A stretch of 64,000 nucleotides of DNA from Leptidea sinapis (Eukaryota; Arthropoda; Insecta; Lepidoptera; Pieridae), in the NCBI RefSeq assembly GCF_905404315.1, contig NC_066273.1:13454001-13518000 (forward strand), written 5' to 3'. The first letter of the stretch is position 1. Each line of letters starts with the position of its first letter. The position numbers and the translations under genes are program-made. The notes below the pieces were generated by a model, which saw only the letters and a list, made by a program, of their open reading frames with translations, did no database searches and had not been told where the DNA came from. Positions 36,600 to 48,109 of this stretch are shown piece after piece.

Positions 36600-37570
36600 G
36601 TTTCTTGTTTGTTGCTAATATTTCTAAAATTGCTATACCAGGTTGATTGCGGCAGAGTGTCAGAGCCTAGATTGACTGGTGGACAAGTTTTCAGTCTTAG
36701 GGTAAATGTGATGTGGTGAGACTTCAGGGCGCTTGCTTTTATGCGCCACTTGGTCAAACACGCATAAGTGGCATCGAGCTGAGTTTGAAAATGTCTGGTC
36801 GCCTCATTGGGGTCACTGTTACAACTGAGGAACGCCGCATCATCGGCACAGCTGCTTCTGGTGATTGGGGTAGGTCACTTGTAAATATGTTATAGACTCC
36901 ATCAGTAGGTAGTAGGAGTGAGGAAGGTACATTTTAATTTTGCACATTAGTCCTTTATGCCAAACCCGATTGAAAGCTTGTTGTGCGTCGAGAAAAGCAG
37001 CCGAACAGTATCCCTTCTTTTCCAGACATTGTCTAACTGTACAATACACTCTGTGAACTTGTTCTATGATGGAGTAGTGTTTCCGGAAGCCAAATTGATG
37101 GTCAGGTATTACATGGCCCATATCTAGGCAAGAGGATAGTCGTGCTAGGATGATCCTTTCCCACAATTTTGGTGCGTACACAGTACAGGCGTCAGGCTAA
37201 TAGGGCGATAAGACGTGACTTCAGTAGGCGGTTTACCAGGCTTATGGATCGCAACAATTTGTGATGTTTTCCAGAGTGAACAAGCGAGGTTCTCAATGTG
37301 GCATTGACAAGGATGGTCAAAAACGTAATGCACTTCTTAGGAAGCTCTTTCAATGGCCTGCGGGTGATTAGATCAAATCCAGGTGCATTTTGGCTATTTC
37401 TCTACCCACCTCTCTTGGTGTAGTAGGTCTCAAAGGCAGGCATAGTTGCAGGTCTTGTCCTAGGATTTGGTCTATTTCTGGATCTTCTAGACTATCCATA
37501 TTGTTGGGTTGGAATACGTTGGCCAGGTATGTAGCAAAGGCCTGAGATTATTCTTGGTAAGATTCGTTGA
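36600..37570 (-). pseudogene. Jockey-clade reverse transcriptase remnant
   Basis: Minus-strand pieces in order: AFATYLANVFQPNN, then IHKPGKPPTEVTSYRPISLT, then FGFRKHYSIIEQVHRVYCTV and AAFLDAQQAFNRVWHKGL, then ADDAAFLSCNSDPNEATRHF and SHHITFTLRLKTCPPV. Broken by several frameshifts. The YADD motif has decayed to CADD. Confidence 0.75.
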
Positions 37571-37934
37571 AATGAGGTTAGTTGAGGATATTTTTTGCTA
37601 CTATGACTAACGATTCGGTTGAATGGAGTCAAGAAAACGTTTATAATACAGGTGTAAGCACAACGAGACACACGCCCGCGCAATGTTCCGGTCTGCATCG
37701 GGGTAGTCAGAGACAAAAGGATTCCACTTGCTTCTATCCTTACAAACCTAACGCGCTTCCTCTACATTCATTACTCTTTTCATACATGCTCGCCGCTTGC
37801 GGGTGCTTCGAACCTTTCAAAATGTCCCCAGTTTGGTCGATGAATGTTCTACGAGGTCTGCCGCGACCGACATGGTCACACACACTTGCCTTATATATTA
37901 CTGAATGAATACTCTACTTTCAAACCATCTGGGA

Positions 37935-38225
37935 GGCAGTGGGAGGCTCCTTTGCACCGGATGTCGGCTAGATTATGGGTACGACCACGGTGGCTATTTC
38001 TGCCGTGAAGCAGTAATGTGTCAGCATTACTTTGTTTCGGTCTGAAGGGCGCCTTAGCTAGTGAAATTACTGAGACTAATGAGATTAATGAGACTTAACA
38101 TCTTACGTCTCAAGGTGATGAGCGCAGTTGTAGTGCCGCTCAGAATTTTCGGGTTTCTCAATAATTCTGAGCGGCACTGCATTGTAATGGACAGGGCGTA
38201 TCAATTACCATCAACTGAACGTTGT
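37935..38225 (-). mobile_element. Dispersed repeat B
   Basis: gtgggaggctcctttgcacc ... internal gtgccgctcagaatttt / aataattctgagcggcac hairpin. Confidence 0.75.
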
Positions 38226-38482
38226 CAATCATCTCATCACTGAACTGAATCACTGAATCATTGAACATCATCTCTTCCCTCATTTAAAAAAAAAGGGAAA
38301 TGAGAAGGACGACATCTACAAAAATGAGCATTTATTTAGTTATTAATTAATACGTAACTATTAATAGCGACATTCGCTCAATGACTTACAATTTTCTCTT
38401 AAAAATCCAACAAAAGCATATTGTTCATCTGAGCATTCCATGAATGCTCCTTAAGCTGCTTGCTTTTATTTATTTAATTACT

Positions 38483-38590
38483 AGCTGACCCGGCAAACGT
38501 TGTTTTGCCATATAAAGTATTTTTAGTGTACGACCGTTTTTTCATCATTCGTGTTAATATTGACACTCACAAAATGTGGCTTCCTATTGG
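38483..38590 (-). mobile_element. Helitron 3'-end fragment
   Basis: ctagctgacccggcaaacgt on + is the inverse of a Helitron 3' end. The remainder is lost. Confidence 0.5.
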
Positions 38591-38594
38591 TAAT

Positions 38595-38760
38595 AGTCAA
38601 AGTCAAATAAACTTAATTCAGATAGGCTTAAACAAAACGGTTCAGCGGTCACTATAAATATTTCTTTTAAATTGCTGAAATCACCAAATTATGTTCGGTA
38701 AAAGTTGAGCTCGTGAGAAGAACAAAAGAAACTCAACTGTCCCTATTTTCAATCAATAGA
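38595..38760 (-). mobile_element. LINE-type 3' tail (repeat D)
   Basis: caaagtcaaataaacttaat ... gttgagctcgtgagaagaac. Confidence 0.65.
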
Positions 38761-38910
38761 GTATTTAAAAATGGCTTTCTCCATCGCTGGAGCCTCGCTG
38801 TACTATGCGAATACTGGCAAAGCATCACGTGACATCACACGCTGTTCTGCACTACGCATTGCAGCGCACTCGTTCCAGTATGTAAGCAAATAAGTGCTCA
38901 ATACATGAGT

Positions 38911-38948
38911 AGAAAAGATACCGTATCATGAGATACGGTATCTTTTCT
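38911..38948. other. Perfect 17-bp hairpin
   Basis: agaaaagataccgtatc, loop atga, then the exact inverse complement. Isolated in intergenic DNA. Confidence 0.9.
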
Positions 38949-39234
38949 TTACTAACACAAATGTTAAGTATCAAATATTGACGGTAGAGTGAACTTAGTT
39001 TCACAAAAATGAATTTCTTAAAAATTCGAACACTTAATTCAATTTTACGTAATGAGGGTGGCGAAAAATAGTTTTTCGCTACACACGGCTTTGTACACAG
39101 TAAGTAGTGAAATTCTTTTTAAGTTTTAAAACTACCTTCAAAAATAACATCCAATAATCGGTAAATTTAAGACTTACCAAATTAAGTGAATTTGAATCCT
39201 TAATCTAATTTCGGTTAAAACTTAGTATCCCTTA

Positions 39235-39876
39235 GCACGAATTTGCATGTAAAAAATATTGTAGTTGATAGAGCTTTGGTCCACGATGATAGTGTTTCAA
39301 GTTTTCAAGAAAAACCAAAATAAAAGTCTACCCTCCCCAGCCTATCTGTCACAGACTATTTGTTACATTTTATTTCACAGTTTTTCATACAATTTAAGCC
39401 GTTTTACCTGTCACCAACTTCTTTTACATTTCATTTCACTGTTTTTCATGCATTTATGGCTGTATTAGCTGGAACCCTTTGCCTGTACTTATATTTTACT
39501 AAGAAACCAAAATCATTTTATGACAGTTTTAGCCTCCCACCGCGATGGCGCACATGTAGTGTTTATTTACGTGATTTACCTGTTTTAGGTTAGAATTTTT
39601 TTCGTTATTTTCTTGGAAACGGTGCATTACCTTGTAATAAGATTGGTATCATTATAATCGTGGACTAAAGCTCTATCAACTACAGTATTTTTTACAACCA
39701 AATTCGTGCTATGGGATATTTATTTACATGATTTACCTGTTTTAGGTAAGTTTTTTTTTTGTGATTTTCTTGAAAACGTTGCATTACCTTGTAATAGGAG
39801 TGGTATCATTATAATCGTGGACTAAAGCTTTATCAACTACAATATTTTTTACCTCCTAATTCATGCTAAGAGATAC
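39235..39876. mobile_element. Fold-back element with duplicated right arm
   Basis: Left end gtatcccttagcacgaattt is inverted at the right end (aattcatgctaagagatac), with TA on both sides. The right arm (about 159 bp, containing cattaccttgtaata and cgtggactaaagct) occurs twice, at about 39558-39717 and 39718-39876. Confidence 0.75.
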
Positions 39877-39983
39877 TAGTCCCACCCGTAATTTCTGATG
39901 ACGAAGAAAGAGAATCCTTTTTTTTAAAGGTGTGACGTCACCACTTTTGACATCACAAAAGTTGACTGGCTGGTAATCACTCA

Positions 39984-40098
39984 TCATGGATCATCGAAAG
40001 AAAACTGCACGTGATCACCTTCGTTTATTCCACAGTGTAACAACGTCCCAGACATATCCGTATCGTACGACAGCCTGAGCTCGAATACCTCGAGTGTC
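39984..40098 (-). other. Short ubiquitin-like-looking reading frame beside a retroposon poly(A)
   Basis: Minus strand, just after a 13-A run: TLEVFELRLSYDTDMSGTLL, then HCGINEGDHVQFSFDDP and stop. The 'L-x-x-x-G-I-x-x-G-D' end resembles the C-terminus of ubiquitin-like folds, but the piece is too short to assign. It could be an exon, a gene remnant or chance. Confidence 0.3.
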
Positions 40099-40966
40099 TT
40101 TTTTTTTTTTTGAGAGGAGGAAATACTGTTACGTATTGTATGTAATATATCGGACCCGAGTGTCCGCGTAAGCGGACGCCCCATACCGACTAAAACCTCC
40201 TCTGTGCTGTTAGCAGCCCTGGCTTTCACAGCGAAGTAGGACGTGGGCCGTGGAGGCCGCAAAGACTACGCAACAATAGTCGCGGGGCGTCTCCTAAGGA
40301 GACTCGAACCTCAGACCGGCTGTGTGCTTGTGGGAAGGAGAGAGAATGAAAATGAAGATGAAAGATGAAAAGGTGAGAAGAACACACTCGCCGGCGAGTG
40401 TGGTGATGTTTTGTGTAATGTATATGTTTGTATGTATGTAAGTAGTGTAAATGTTTGTGTGCATGTATGTTTGTGTTTGTGTCTGTTTGTGGAGTGTGTT
40501 TGTGATTGTGTAAGTGGTGTATGTCAGTCCGTGTGTGAGTGAGTGTAGTGAAGCGATTACAGGACGAGGACTAACGTCTCGTCGGGTATCAAAACAATGT
40601 GTGGTGTATCTAGGGTGCGGGCCGCTGGCCATCGTCAGAGTGACGAGTGCCAGTGGATTGCGGTGGTTGACCGCGCCTACGCCTGCGAAGGCGGTGTGTG
40701 CGTGTCTGTGTCGGTGTTTGTGTGGGTGTCGCGTTCGCGATATTGATGTCGTCATCCGGGTCTACCGTGACGTGTCTGGGACGTCTTATTGGGTTGAGAC
40801 TATGGTGAAGGGGGGAGTACCCGCATGCCTTCCTAACCAAGATGTTGGGATGGTTAGGCGCCTTGTCAAAGAAGCGTCGCGAGATCTCTTTAAAATGTTG
40901 TCCCCAAGTGTCAACAGTGTGGCAATATTTATAGGGCTCGGCGCACATGCACGCGTTTTCGAATAA
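40099..40966 (-). mobile_element. Retroposon 3' part with poly(A)
   Basis: GC-rich block, unlike its flanks, ending on the minus strand in a run of A (T13 on +, 40099-40111). It includes ggttcgagtctccttaggag (B-box-like) and a long region of ACACA/CATACA repeats. Probably the 3' UTR of a non-LTR element. No RT domain present. Confidence 0.55.
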
Positions 40967-41269
40967 TGCTTTTTAACAATATTTTGATGTTACAATGTAA
41001 TCAAATAATGACTTATGATTTAATTCTAGAATAAAACTACAAATCTTTTTCTTCTCGTTTTTATAGGTGTTTATTAATTGTGATGTTATATAGTATTTAT
41101 ATATTATGTATTTTTTAATTCTTGCGGGTTTTGCGTAGCAAACATGAATAGCTCGCAGTATAATAATTGCAGCTATTTTTCCTACTTCTTCGCACTTATC
41201 ATTATATTTTGGATAAGCCATGGTGACCAAGGCTGTCTACATTGCCTCCGCAGCGGCACATATGGGGAA

Positions 41270-41741
41270 CTGTTCTAGGGATACCCAGGCGAACCAACTG
41301 CGATTGAGAAGCTGGAATTATCGAGAAGTGTCCCTATGTTACTCGAAGGAGTGGCCTGAAGCCAGTACCCTGAATCTCGTTCACTAACAGCAATAAAACG
41401 AGCCTGATCCGAAATATTGTGACTTGATAATAATATCCTTTTGTGAATGATTTTGCACTGTGGCTTTAAAGGGTAATTTTCATTTGGACAGGCAACTTTC
41501 CAAGCATTTTAAGCAGTTTCCGCATACACCAGTGGCTGAGACCCATTAGGGGAGATTATTTTATCATATAAAGTGCTGACACTGTGAACAGGAGATAAGA
41601 ATGCTGGTAAGGATATACTAGATATATTTTTCTGATGCCAATTCCACCAAAACGAATGGGCAGAGAAGCCTGGCACCAAGAAATATCAGACAATGAACAA
41701 TTTAATATTTTTGATAATAAATTTCGTAGAGAATCGTCCAA
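41270..41741 (-). pseudogene. Non-LTR RT remnant
   Basis: Minus-strand SDISWCQASLPIRFGGIGIR resembles a C-terminal 'W-x-Q-A-S-L-P-x-x-x-G-G-L/I-G-I-R' motif common in arthropod non-LTR polyproteins. Heavily decayed. Confidence 0.45.
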
Positions 41742-42516
41742 ACTTGAAATTTATCTAATTTCTAATCCATTGATTGGTTCAGTAGACATATGAGTTACAA
41801 GAGGCTTGGTAGCTGAAGTTTGATACAAATGGTCTCGTTGACCAGCTAACGTCAGGGTGTCGAGTTTGCGTGACGGTGTGCGCGTGCTTTGTTGAATATT
41901 ATCACTGATAATTAAATAGATAAATCCCTGACGCGCTAAAAGTATAACTTCTTAGACCTATTTAGAACCTAACGTAATTTTAGTTATTTACTGTCGGCAC
42001 ACGAATATTGTCTACACTTCATAGCAGGTGCATCAAAAAAGGCTATATATCATCGATATCATAGTTGTATATAATACTTAATCAGGTCAGGCCCTTTAAT
42101 CAAGGTAGAAACAAAGAGCGAAATCAAATTTCACCGCCCTTTGGTCGACGCTTTCACGCCACAAACCGTATCGGTGCCAGAATAAGAGCTGCGATATTCT
42201 TTATGATTTGTACATCATGCAAATTCGAAGTCAAAACTTTTTATTGCATGTCACTTGTCAATGGTAAGACGCCCCCGATGTCACGGCCTTATTCATAAGT
42301 TACATTTCTCTTGAACTGTATTCCTCTTGAACACATTCGTGTCTTCAATTTCAGTAACTACTCTTTAAGGCGAATTAACGAGACAACTCCAGGCTTTTTG
42401 TTTTAAAATACTCGACGAATAGAAAAAAACTGTCAATTAGCAGACACAGATTGATCAAATAATTAGGTACAGGTCCAGATTTATAACAAGGAAACTAAAT
42501 ACTAAATTGAATTATA

Positions 42517-43650
42517 CAGTCAGCGTCAAAAAGATAGCGTCACCCATTGTATTATAAAACATGGCAACACCAATCGTTACCATATACATCTATTTACCAA
42601 AATCACACACTAATAAATATGCTACTAAAACCCTAGTAGAGATACAGAGCTCAGTCTAATGTAGGGCTTCCAATCCCGCGGCCTGTATTCAATCTCGGCA
42701 TTTGGGGGACTACGAATTTTCAATCCCGCGGGATCTCGGTATTTGCGGGATCCCGCATATTGAAAATATGCACATTTTAAAACAATGAATTTATCAACTC
42801 CACTGTTATTTACGTACATATTACTATTAAAATGAGATCAATCAAATTATACTGTTTTTTTAAAAAAAAAAAAAAAAACAAAACAAATTGTTTTCAAAAA
42901 ATACACAACGCAAAATTACAAAATCCACCAAAAAAATAACATTTTAAACATATAAATTATTACTTAATTATTAAGTTTTTCAGCTTTTAATATTAACTGA
43001 AAATGTTTGCGAAGAAAATACAACATTTCCAAACTGTCGTCTGCCAAACTACTGCGTATTTTACTCTATTGCCTGCCCAGAAAATGCCCTTTCTGCTTCC
43101 ACACTTGTGGGCGGTATTCCTTTTAAGGGCTTGTACGTGAATGAATCTTTCATTCACGTACATACCCTTAAATTTTTATTCTATTCTAAAAGTATGTATC
43201 AATAAACATCACGAAAATACGACACAGTTAATAACTTGAGTTATTAAGAATAATAATTCACGCAGATTATCTTATATTGCATCGCATGCACGCTTTTTTT
43301 CAGTCCCGCAAATCCCGCGCCCGTAATCCCGCATTTCGCGGGATTGGAAAATGGTGCGGGACCCCGCAATACCGAGATTTCGGTATTGGAAGCCCTAGTC
43401 TCATGTTTATAGTCAATGTTAATATTAATATTTCAACTGATATAAAGTTTTTCAACAATCTAATTTGATTCCTATTATCTTGGGGCGAAAGTTCATTTTC
43501 CTATATTTTGGCAATTTATGTGTAGCTATATATTTGGCTACTTTGGATGACGCTATCTATTTGGTCATTTTCGGTGAATCGATGTATATGGTAACGATGG
43601 GTGCTGCCATTTTTTTTAATGCTATGACGCTATATATTTGACGCTGACTG
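42517..43650. mobile_element. Tc1/mariner-like MITE (outer element)
   Basis: Ends cagtcagcgtcaaaaagata and, inverted, tatatatttgacgctgactg, with TA at 42515-42516 and 43651-43652. Terminal repeats are about 85 bp and imperfect. Split by a hAT element. Confidence 0.85.
42662..43397. mobile_element. Non-autonomous hAT-like element (nested)
   Basis: Ends tagggcttccaat and attggaagcccta. Target duplication gtctaatg (42654-42661) / gtctcatg (43398-43405), 8 bp with one change. Sub-terminal repeats of 'tcccgc' on both arms fit hAT binding sites. Confidence 0.87.
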
Positions 43651-43659
43651 TACAGATTG

Positions 43660-44300
43660 CACAGAGTCTTTGTTCGCAACGGAAAAACTATATTTTCACA
43701 AATTTGTTGATCTCCATAAAAGATTTCAACAATGTGAGATGTCAACCAATGTGTTAAGAATTTGTTATCGATCCGAGTGATTACGTAAAACTATGAAAGT
43801 TCAAAGTGGAAAATCTTTAACAAACGAACATAACATGACAATAATATCAAGCAATCCAATTATATATATATTTTTTAATAGAATGTTCGAGCTGTCAATA
43901 TAAAAAGTTTCACCCATAAATTTACTTATTTTAATGCAAAGTAAACAGAAGGCCAAACCGGCAATTTCATATTTAAGCCCGTATTACATTTGATAGGATG
44001 TTATTATTATAATTGAAAGAGTGTTGTTGTCTTCTTTCTGAGTATCGTAACATAGTTTTCATATTCCATGAAATAAAACAATAATATCAGAGCAGTTGAT
44101 AGTCGCAGAGCTTATCATCACAAACAAGCTAATTTCACTAACACTATCTGAGGCTAGAGGTCACAATTAAGTGCGTTTTGGTTAAAACATCAGCTGCTAT
44201 GTTTCCGCGATTATCGACTATAAAATTCCATCCAAGATACATGAAGTTATCACGTTTGTTCTCCACAAGAGTGACAAAGAGGAACAACGATTTTGCTTTT
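43660..44300. other. No feature seen
   Basis: AT-rich intergenic DNA without repeat borders or frames of interest. Confidence 0.4.
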
Positions 44301-44309
44301 TTTTAAGTG

Positions 44310-44394
44310 CAAATAAGGGACGAGACGAGCGGGACGTTCAGCTGATGGTAATTGGTACGCCCTGCCGATTACAATGCAGTGCCGTTCAGGACTT
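44310..44394 (+). mobile_element. Dispersed repeat B, fragment
   Basis: gggacgttcagctgatggta ... ttacaatgcagtgccgttca, cut off where LINE family A begins. Confidence 0.65.
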
Positions 44395-47048
44395 TTTATG
44401 GAATAGGAGGACAAACGAGCGTACGGGTCACCTGTTGTAAAGTGATCACCGCCACCCACAATCTCTTGCAACAACAGACGAATTACAGGAGCGTTGCCGG
44501 CCTTTAAGGAAGGTGCAGCTTTTTTTGAAGGTACCCATATCGTATCATCCAGGAAACACCGCACAAGGAAGTTCATTCCTCAGCTTTGTAGTACATGGAA
44601 GAAAGCTCCTTGAAAACCGCTCTGTGGAGGGCCGCCACACATCCAGATGGTGGGGATGATATCCTAACTTCATGTGTGGCCGGACCAGCGCTTGTAGAGC
44701 GCTAGAATGTGGGCCGGCTTGAAGTATTGCTGTGCTCTATTAATGACGCCCAGTTTTTTCGAAGCGAAATTGGCTTTGCCCTCCAGATGGCCACGAAATT
44801 GGGAATCGCTCGCAATTTCGAAACCTAGTATTCCGATACTAGGCGAGGCTTTAAAGGAAGTGTTGTCGAAGAGTGTTGATACGAGAAATGGATTTTTTTT
44901 TAGTGGTAAACGCGCAAACTTGAGTCTTCTGGGGGTTAAATTGGACAAGGTTCAATTTACCCCATTCCGCGACCTTCTCAAGAGAGGACTCGATACTTCT
45001 ATTCTTCTTCTACACAAGTTTCTCTCGGCATTGGTCGACGATTTCCCGAGAGAGACCTGCATGGCCCGTGTATACGGCATCACCAGTGCTGTCGTCTGCA
45101 TAGCAATGTATGTTGGAGGTGCCCAACATATCATTGATATGCAGAAGAAACAGCGTGGGAGATAGCACACAGCCTTGGGGCACTCCAGCATTCACGGGCT
45201 TCGGGTTCGAGCAATATCCGTCGACAACGACCTGTATGCTGCGCCCAGTGAGGAAGCTGGAGGTCCACTTGCACAATCTCTCGGGAAGCCCAAATGATGG
45301 AAGTTTTGAGAGGAGCGCCTTGTGCCATACACGATAAAAGGCCTTCACTATATCCAGGCCAACTGCCAGGCCTTCCCGCTTGCTTTCAATAGCCGCCGCC
45401 CATCTATGTGTTAGGTATACCAGAAGATCACCTGCCGACCGACCATGGCGAAAGCCGTATTGACGGTCGTTGATCACCTGGTGACCCTGAAGGTATACCA
45501 AGAGCTGGCGGCTAATTATGCTCTCCATGATTTGGGAGAGCAGGGAGGTAATAGCAATAGGCCTGTAGTTTGCCAGATGTGAACTGTCTCCTTTTTTTGG
45601 ATCGGATGGACAAGGGCTGACTTCCATGAGTAAGGACTATGCCTTTGGAATAAGAGTGCCGGAATAAACGATTTAGCACCGGCGTCAACTCAGGGGCACA
45701 CGTTCCAAGCACGATAGGAGAAATGTCATCCGGCCCGCTCGACTTCCTGACGTCCAACGAAAACAGAGCTCACCTAACAGTTTTCTGTCTGAACTGTACT
45801 TCAGGCACAGAGATCTGACACCGCGGATGGTAGGCGGTGTTTTTCCGCTGTCGTCAAGAGTCGAGTTGGAGGCGAAAAGAGCGCACAGGATATCGGCTTT
45901 CTCTTTTGCCGTATGGGCCAGGCTGTCATTCCTCATGTGCAACGGCGGCATGGACGGCTGGTTGAAGTTACAAAGAGCAGCTTTTGACAACGACCAGAAC
46001 TTGCATGTTCCGGTCGGGTAACTGGAAAGCTGCTCGCCGATTTTGACGACGTGCTTTGACGTCGCAGGGGCGATTTGCCGTTTAAAAAATCTGGATGCAC
46101 GGTTATATTTCCTCTTAAGAACTTTGCAGTTCAGATCCTTTGTGCAAAGCGCCGCAACCCAAGTTCGATATGCCTGTTTTTTGCAGTCAGTTGCTGCTTT
46201 AACTGACGCATCGAACGAGGGCTGTGATCTGCAACCGATCGGTACCACAGAGCTTGGTATCCATTCCCTGTAGTATCACATCGGCTCCTGCAACGGCGCA
46301 GGCACTAGGATCATCCGAAGGGAAACAAACCCTGTCCCAAGAGTAGAATGCAAAAAAGGAACGCATCCTATCCCAATCTGCTGACTTGTAGTGCCAAACA
46401 CGGTAGGTGGTCTGCGACGTTGGCGAAGGATAGGCACTACACTGCTGATCAGGCAATGGTCGGACGTTCCGAGAGGGGCGTCGACAAAGACCTGGTAAAC
46501 ATTGGGATGTGTAGTCAGCAGAAGGTCCTTATTGGACGGCATGTGGCTATCCACATCCGGGAGCCGCGTTGGCAACTCAACCAATTGAGACAGACCATAC
46601 GAAAAATGCAAAATTAAGCACAGATCGCCCTGTGTAGTCTGTGGTACGTGATCGAGCCATTCGGCATTGTGCCCTTTGAAATCACCCAAGACTACAATTT
46701 CAGCGGAGGGGATCTGTGCAGTCGTCAATGCCGCTTGAACACAGCCCATGAGATGATCGGTTTCTGCGTTACCACTATGGGACCTGTAGACACACGCATG
46801 CGGACGCGGTCCTCTAAATCTACGCGGAGCCAGAGAGTAGACAGGTCCCTACCCTCAAAATTGCCGAGACGGCGACAGTAGATATCCTCCCTAACGTACA
46901 CACATACCCCGGTATGAGGTAAAAAATTGTGCTCAATTTTGTACCCGGGGTACGTTAAATATGACATATCGCTAGGTCGAGATATCTGCGTCTCCGTAAG
47001 GAAACATAAGGCCGGCTGCGCCGTCTCAAGGTGGTGGTGGACGGTGTT
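44395..47048 (-). mobile_element. LINE family A, longest copy (endonuclease + RT)
   Basis: Minus-strand order: endonuclease (ALCFLTETQISRPSD, HTGVCVYVREDIYCRRLG, VVLGDFKGHNAEWLDH, GTSDHCLISS), then RT (HLANYRPIAITSLLSQ, RQYGFRHGRSAGDLLVYLTH, NAGVPQGCVLSPTLFLLHIN, HCYADDSTGDAV), then the C-terminal region (LGVINRAQQYFKPAHILALY) and a 3' end shared by at least eight fragments in this window. Several frameshifts make it inactive, and the 5' end is missing. Jockey/CR1 superfamily; exact clade not settled. Confidence 0.85.
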
Positions 47049-47324
47049 TTAACTGGATTGAATTATACTGTAAAAGTTATTGCAAAAGTCCACGTTAGGG
47101 GGCAAATACTACATTATTTGGACAAATATTTGAATAGTTATGCCGATATTATGTTGTAGTCCGGGTCTCTGTTCTAAAGGCACGGGCGCGCGAGCGGTCG
47201 GGCGATTGCGGGCGGGGTGTGGGGAAAGTTTAATGAAACTTCATATATATAGCTAAATAATTTTACCCTAAAATCCTACTAATATGATAAATAGGAATTG
47301 AGAAACCAAAAATTCCATGCGGCA

Positions 47325-47480
47325 CAACAATTTGCATTCGTCACCTTGAGACATATGATGTTAAGTCTCATTTGCCCAGTAATTTCACCAGCTGCGGCGT
47401 CTTTCAGGCCGAAACACAGTCATGTTTACACATTCCTGCTTCACGGCAGAAATAGGCGCCATTATGGTACCGTTGCTTTT
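47325..47480 (+). mobile_element. Dispersed repeat B, partial
   Basis: cgtcaccttgagacatatga ... tgcttcacggcagaaatagg. Confidence 0.65.
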
Positions 47481-48039
47481 GGATTTTCGACTATTGGTTT
47501 CTTACATGTGTCTATTTAAAGAATGAAAATACTTGATTAATTTACAGGAATATATGACATGCGTACCTATTTTAAAGAGACGTAGGTACATCTTACTGAA
47601 AGGAAAACTGTGCAGTACTCAATAACGTGTGTTGTAATATAAAAAGCTTGAATAAGGCAACTTGTGGCTCATGTAGGATATAGAGATAAGCAAGAAATAA
47701 TTCCAGTTTACAAGTGGAAACATACAAAACCGACACATAATATATTTGATCCCTGCTTTCTTAAAGTGGCGTGATATTATAAAAAGCCGCGTCATCACCC
47801 GAAGATAAGTGATTTTCATAACAAAGTTATAAGGTCATATGCTGGTAGTGTCTCTGAATACAGTGATTATATGACTCAATATAAAACATAATATCATATT
47901 ATATATATGTTATCGTACTGCCAACAATCAAGTTTATTTCTAACTGGAACTCCGCAGATACACTATCGTTTCAATCAGAGCTCAAACTGTTTATTCAACG
48001 GTACAATAGTATTTTTCTTAAAATAAAACTTGTTTAAAA

Positions 48040-48109
48040 ATGCACAGATTAATAATAGCTCTAGTATTTCTTGTAAGTTTTTCCTTCGTAGCAGCAGTGC
48101 CTTTAAATG
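48040..48109 (+). CDS. PLAC-only gene exon 1: signal peptide
   Basis: The ATG at 48040 follows ttaaaa. There are 23 codons plus one base, then donor gtaagt. It encodes a typical signal peptide with hydrophobic core LIIALVFLVSFSF. Confidence 0.82.

Noticed and set aside
40514..40966. 150-codon frame on +, 153-codon frame on -
   Set aside because: Overlapping frames in a GC-rich retroposon with (CA)n-like content; no domain.
44707..45165. 152-codon plus frame
   Set aside because: Antisense of the LINE family A reverse transcriptase.
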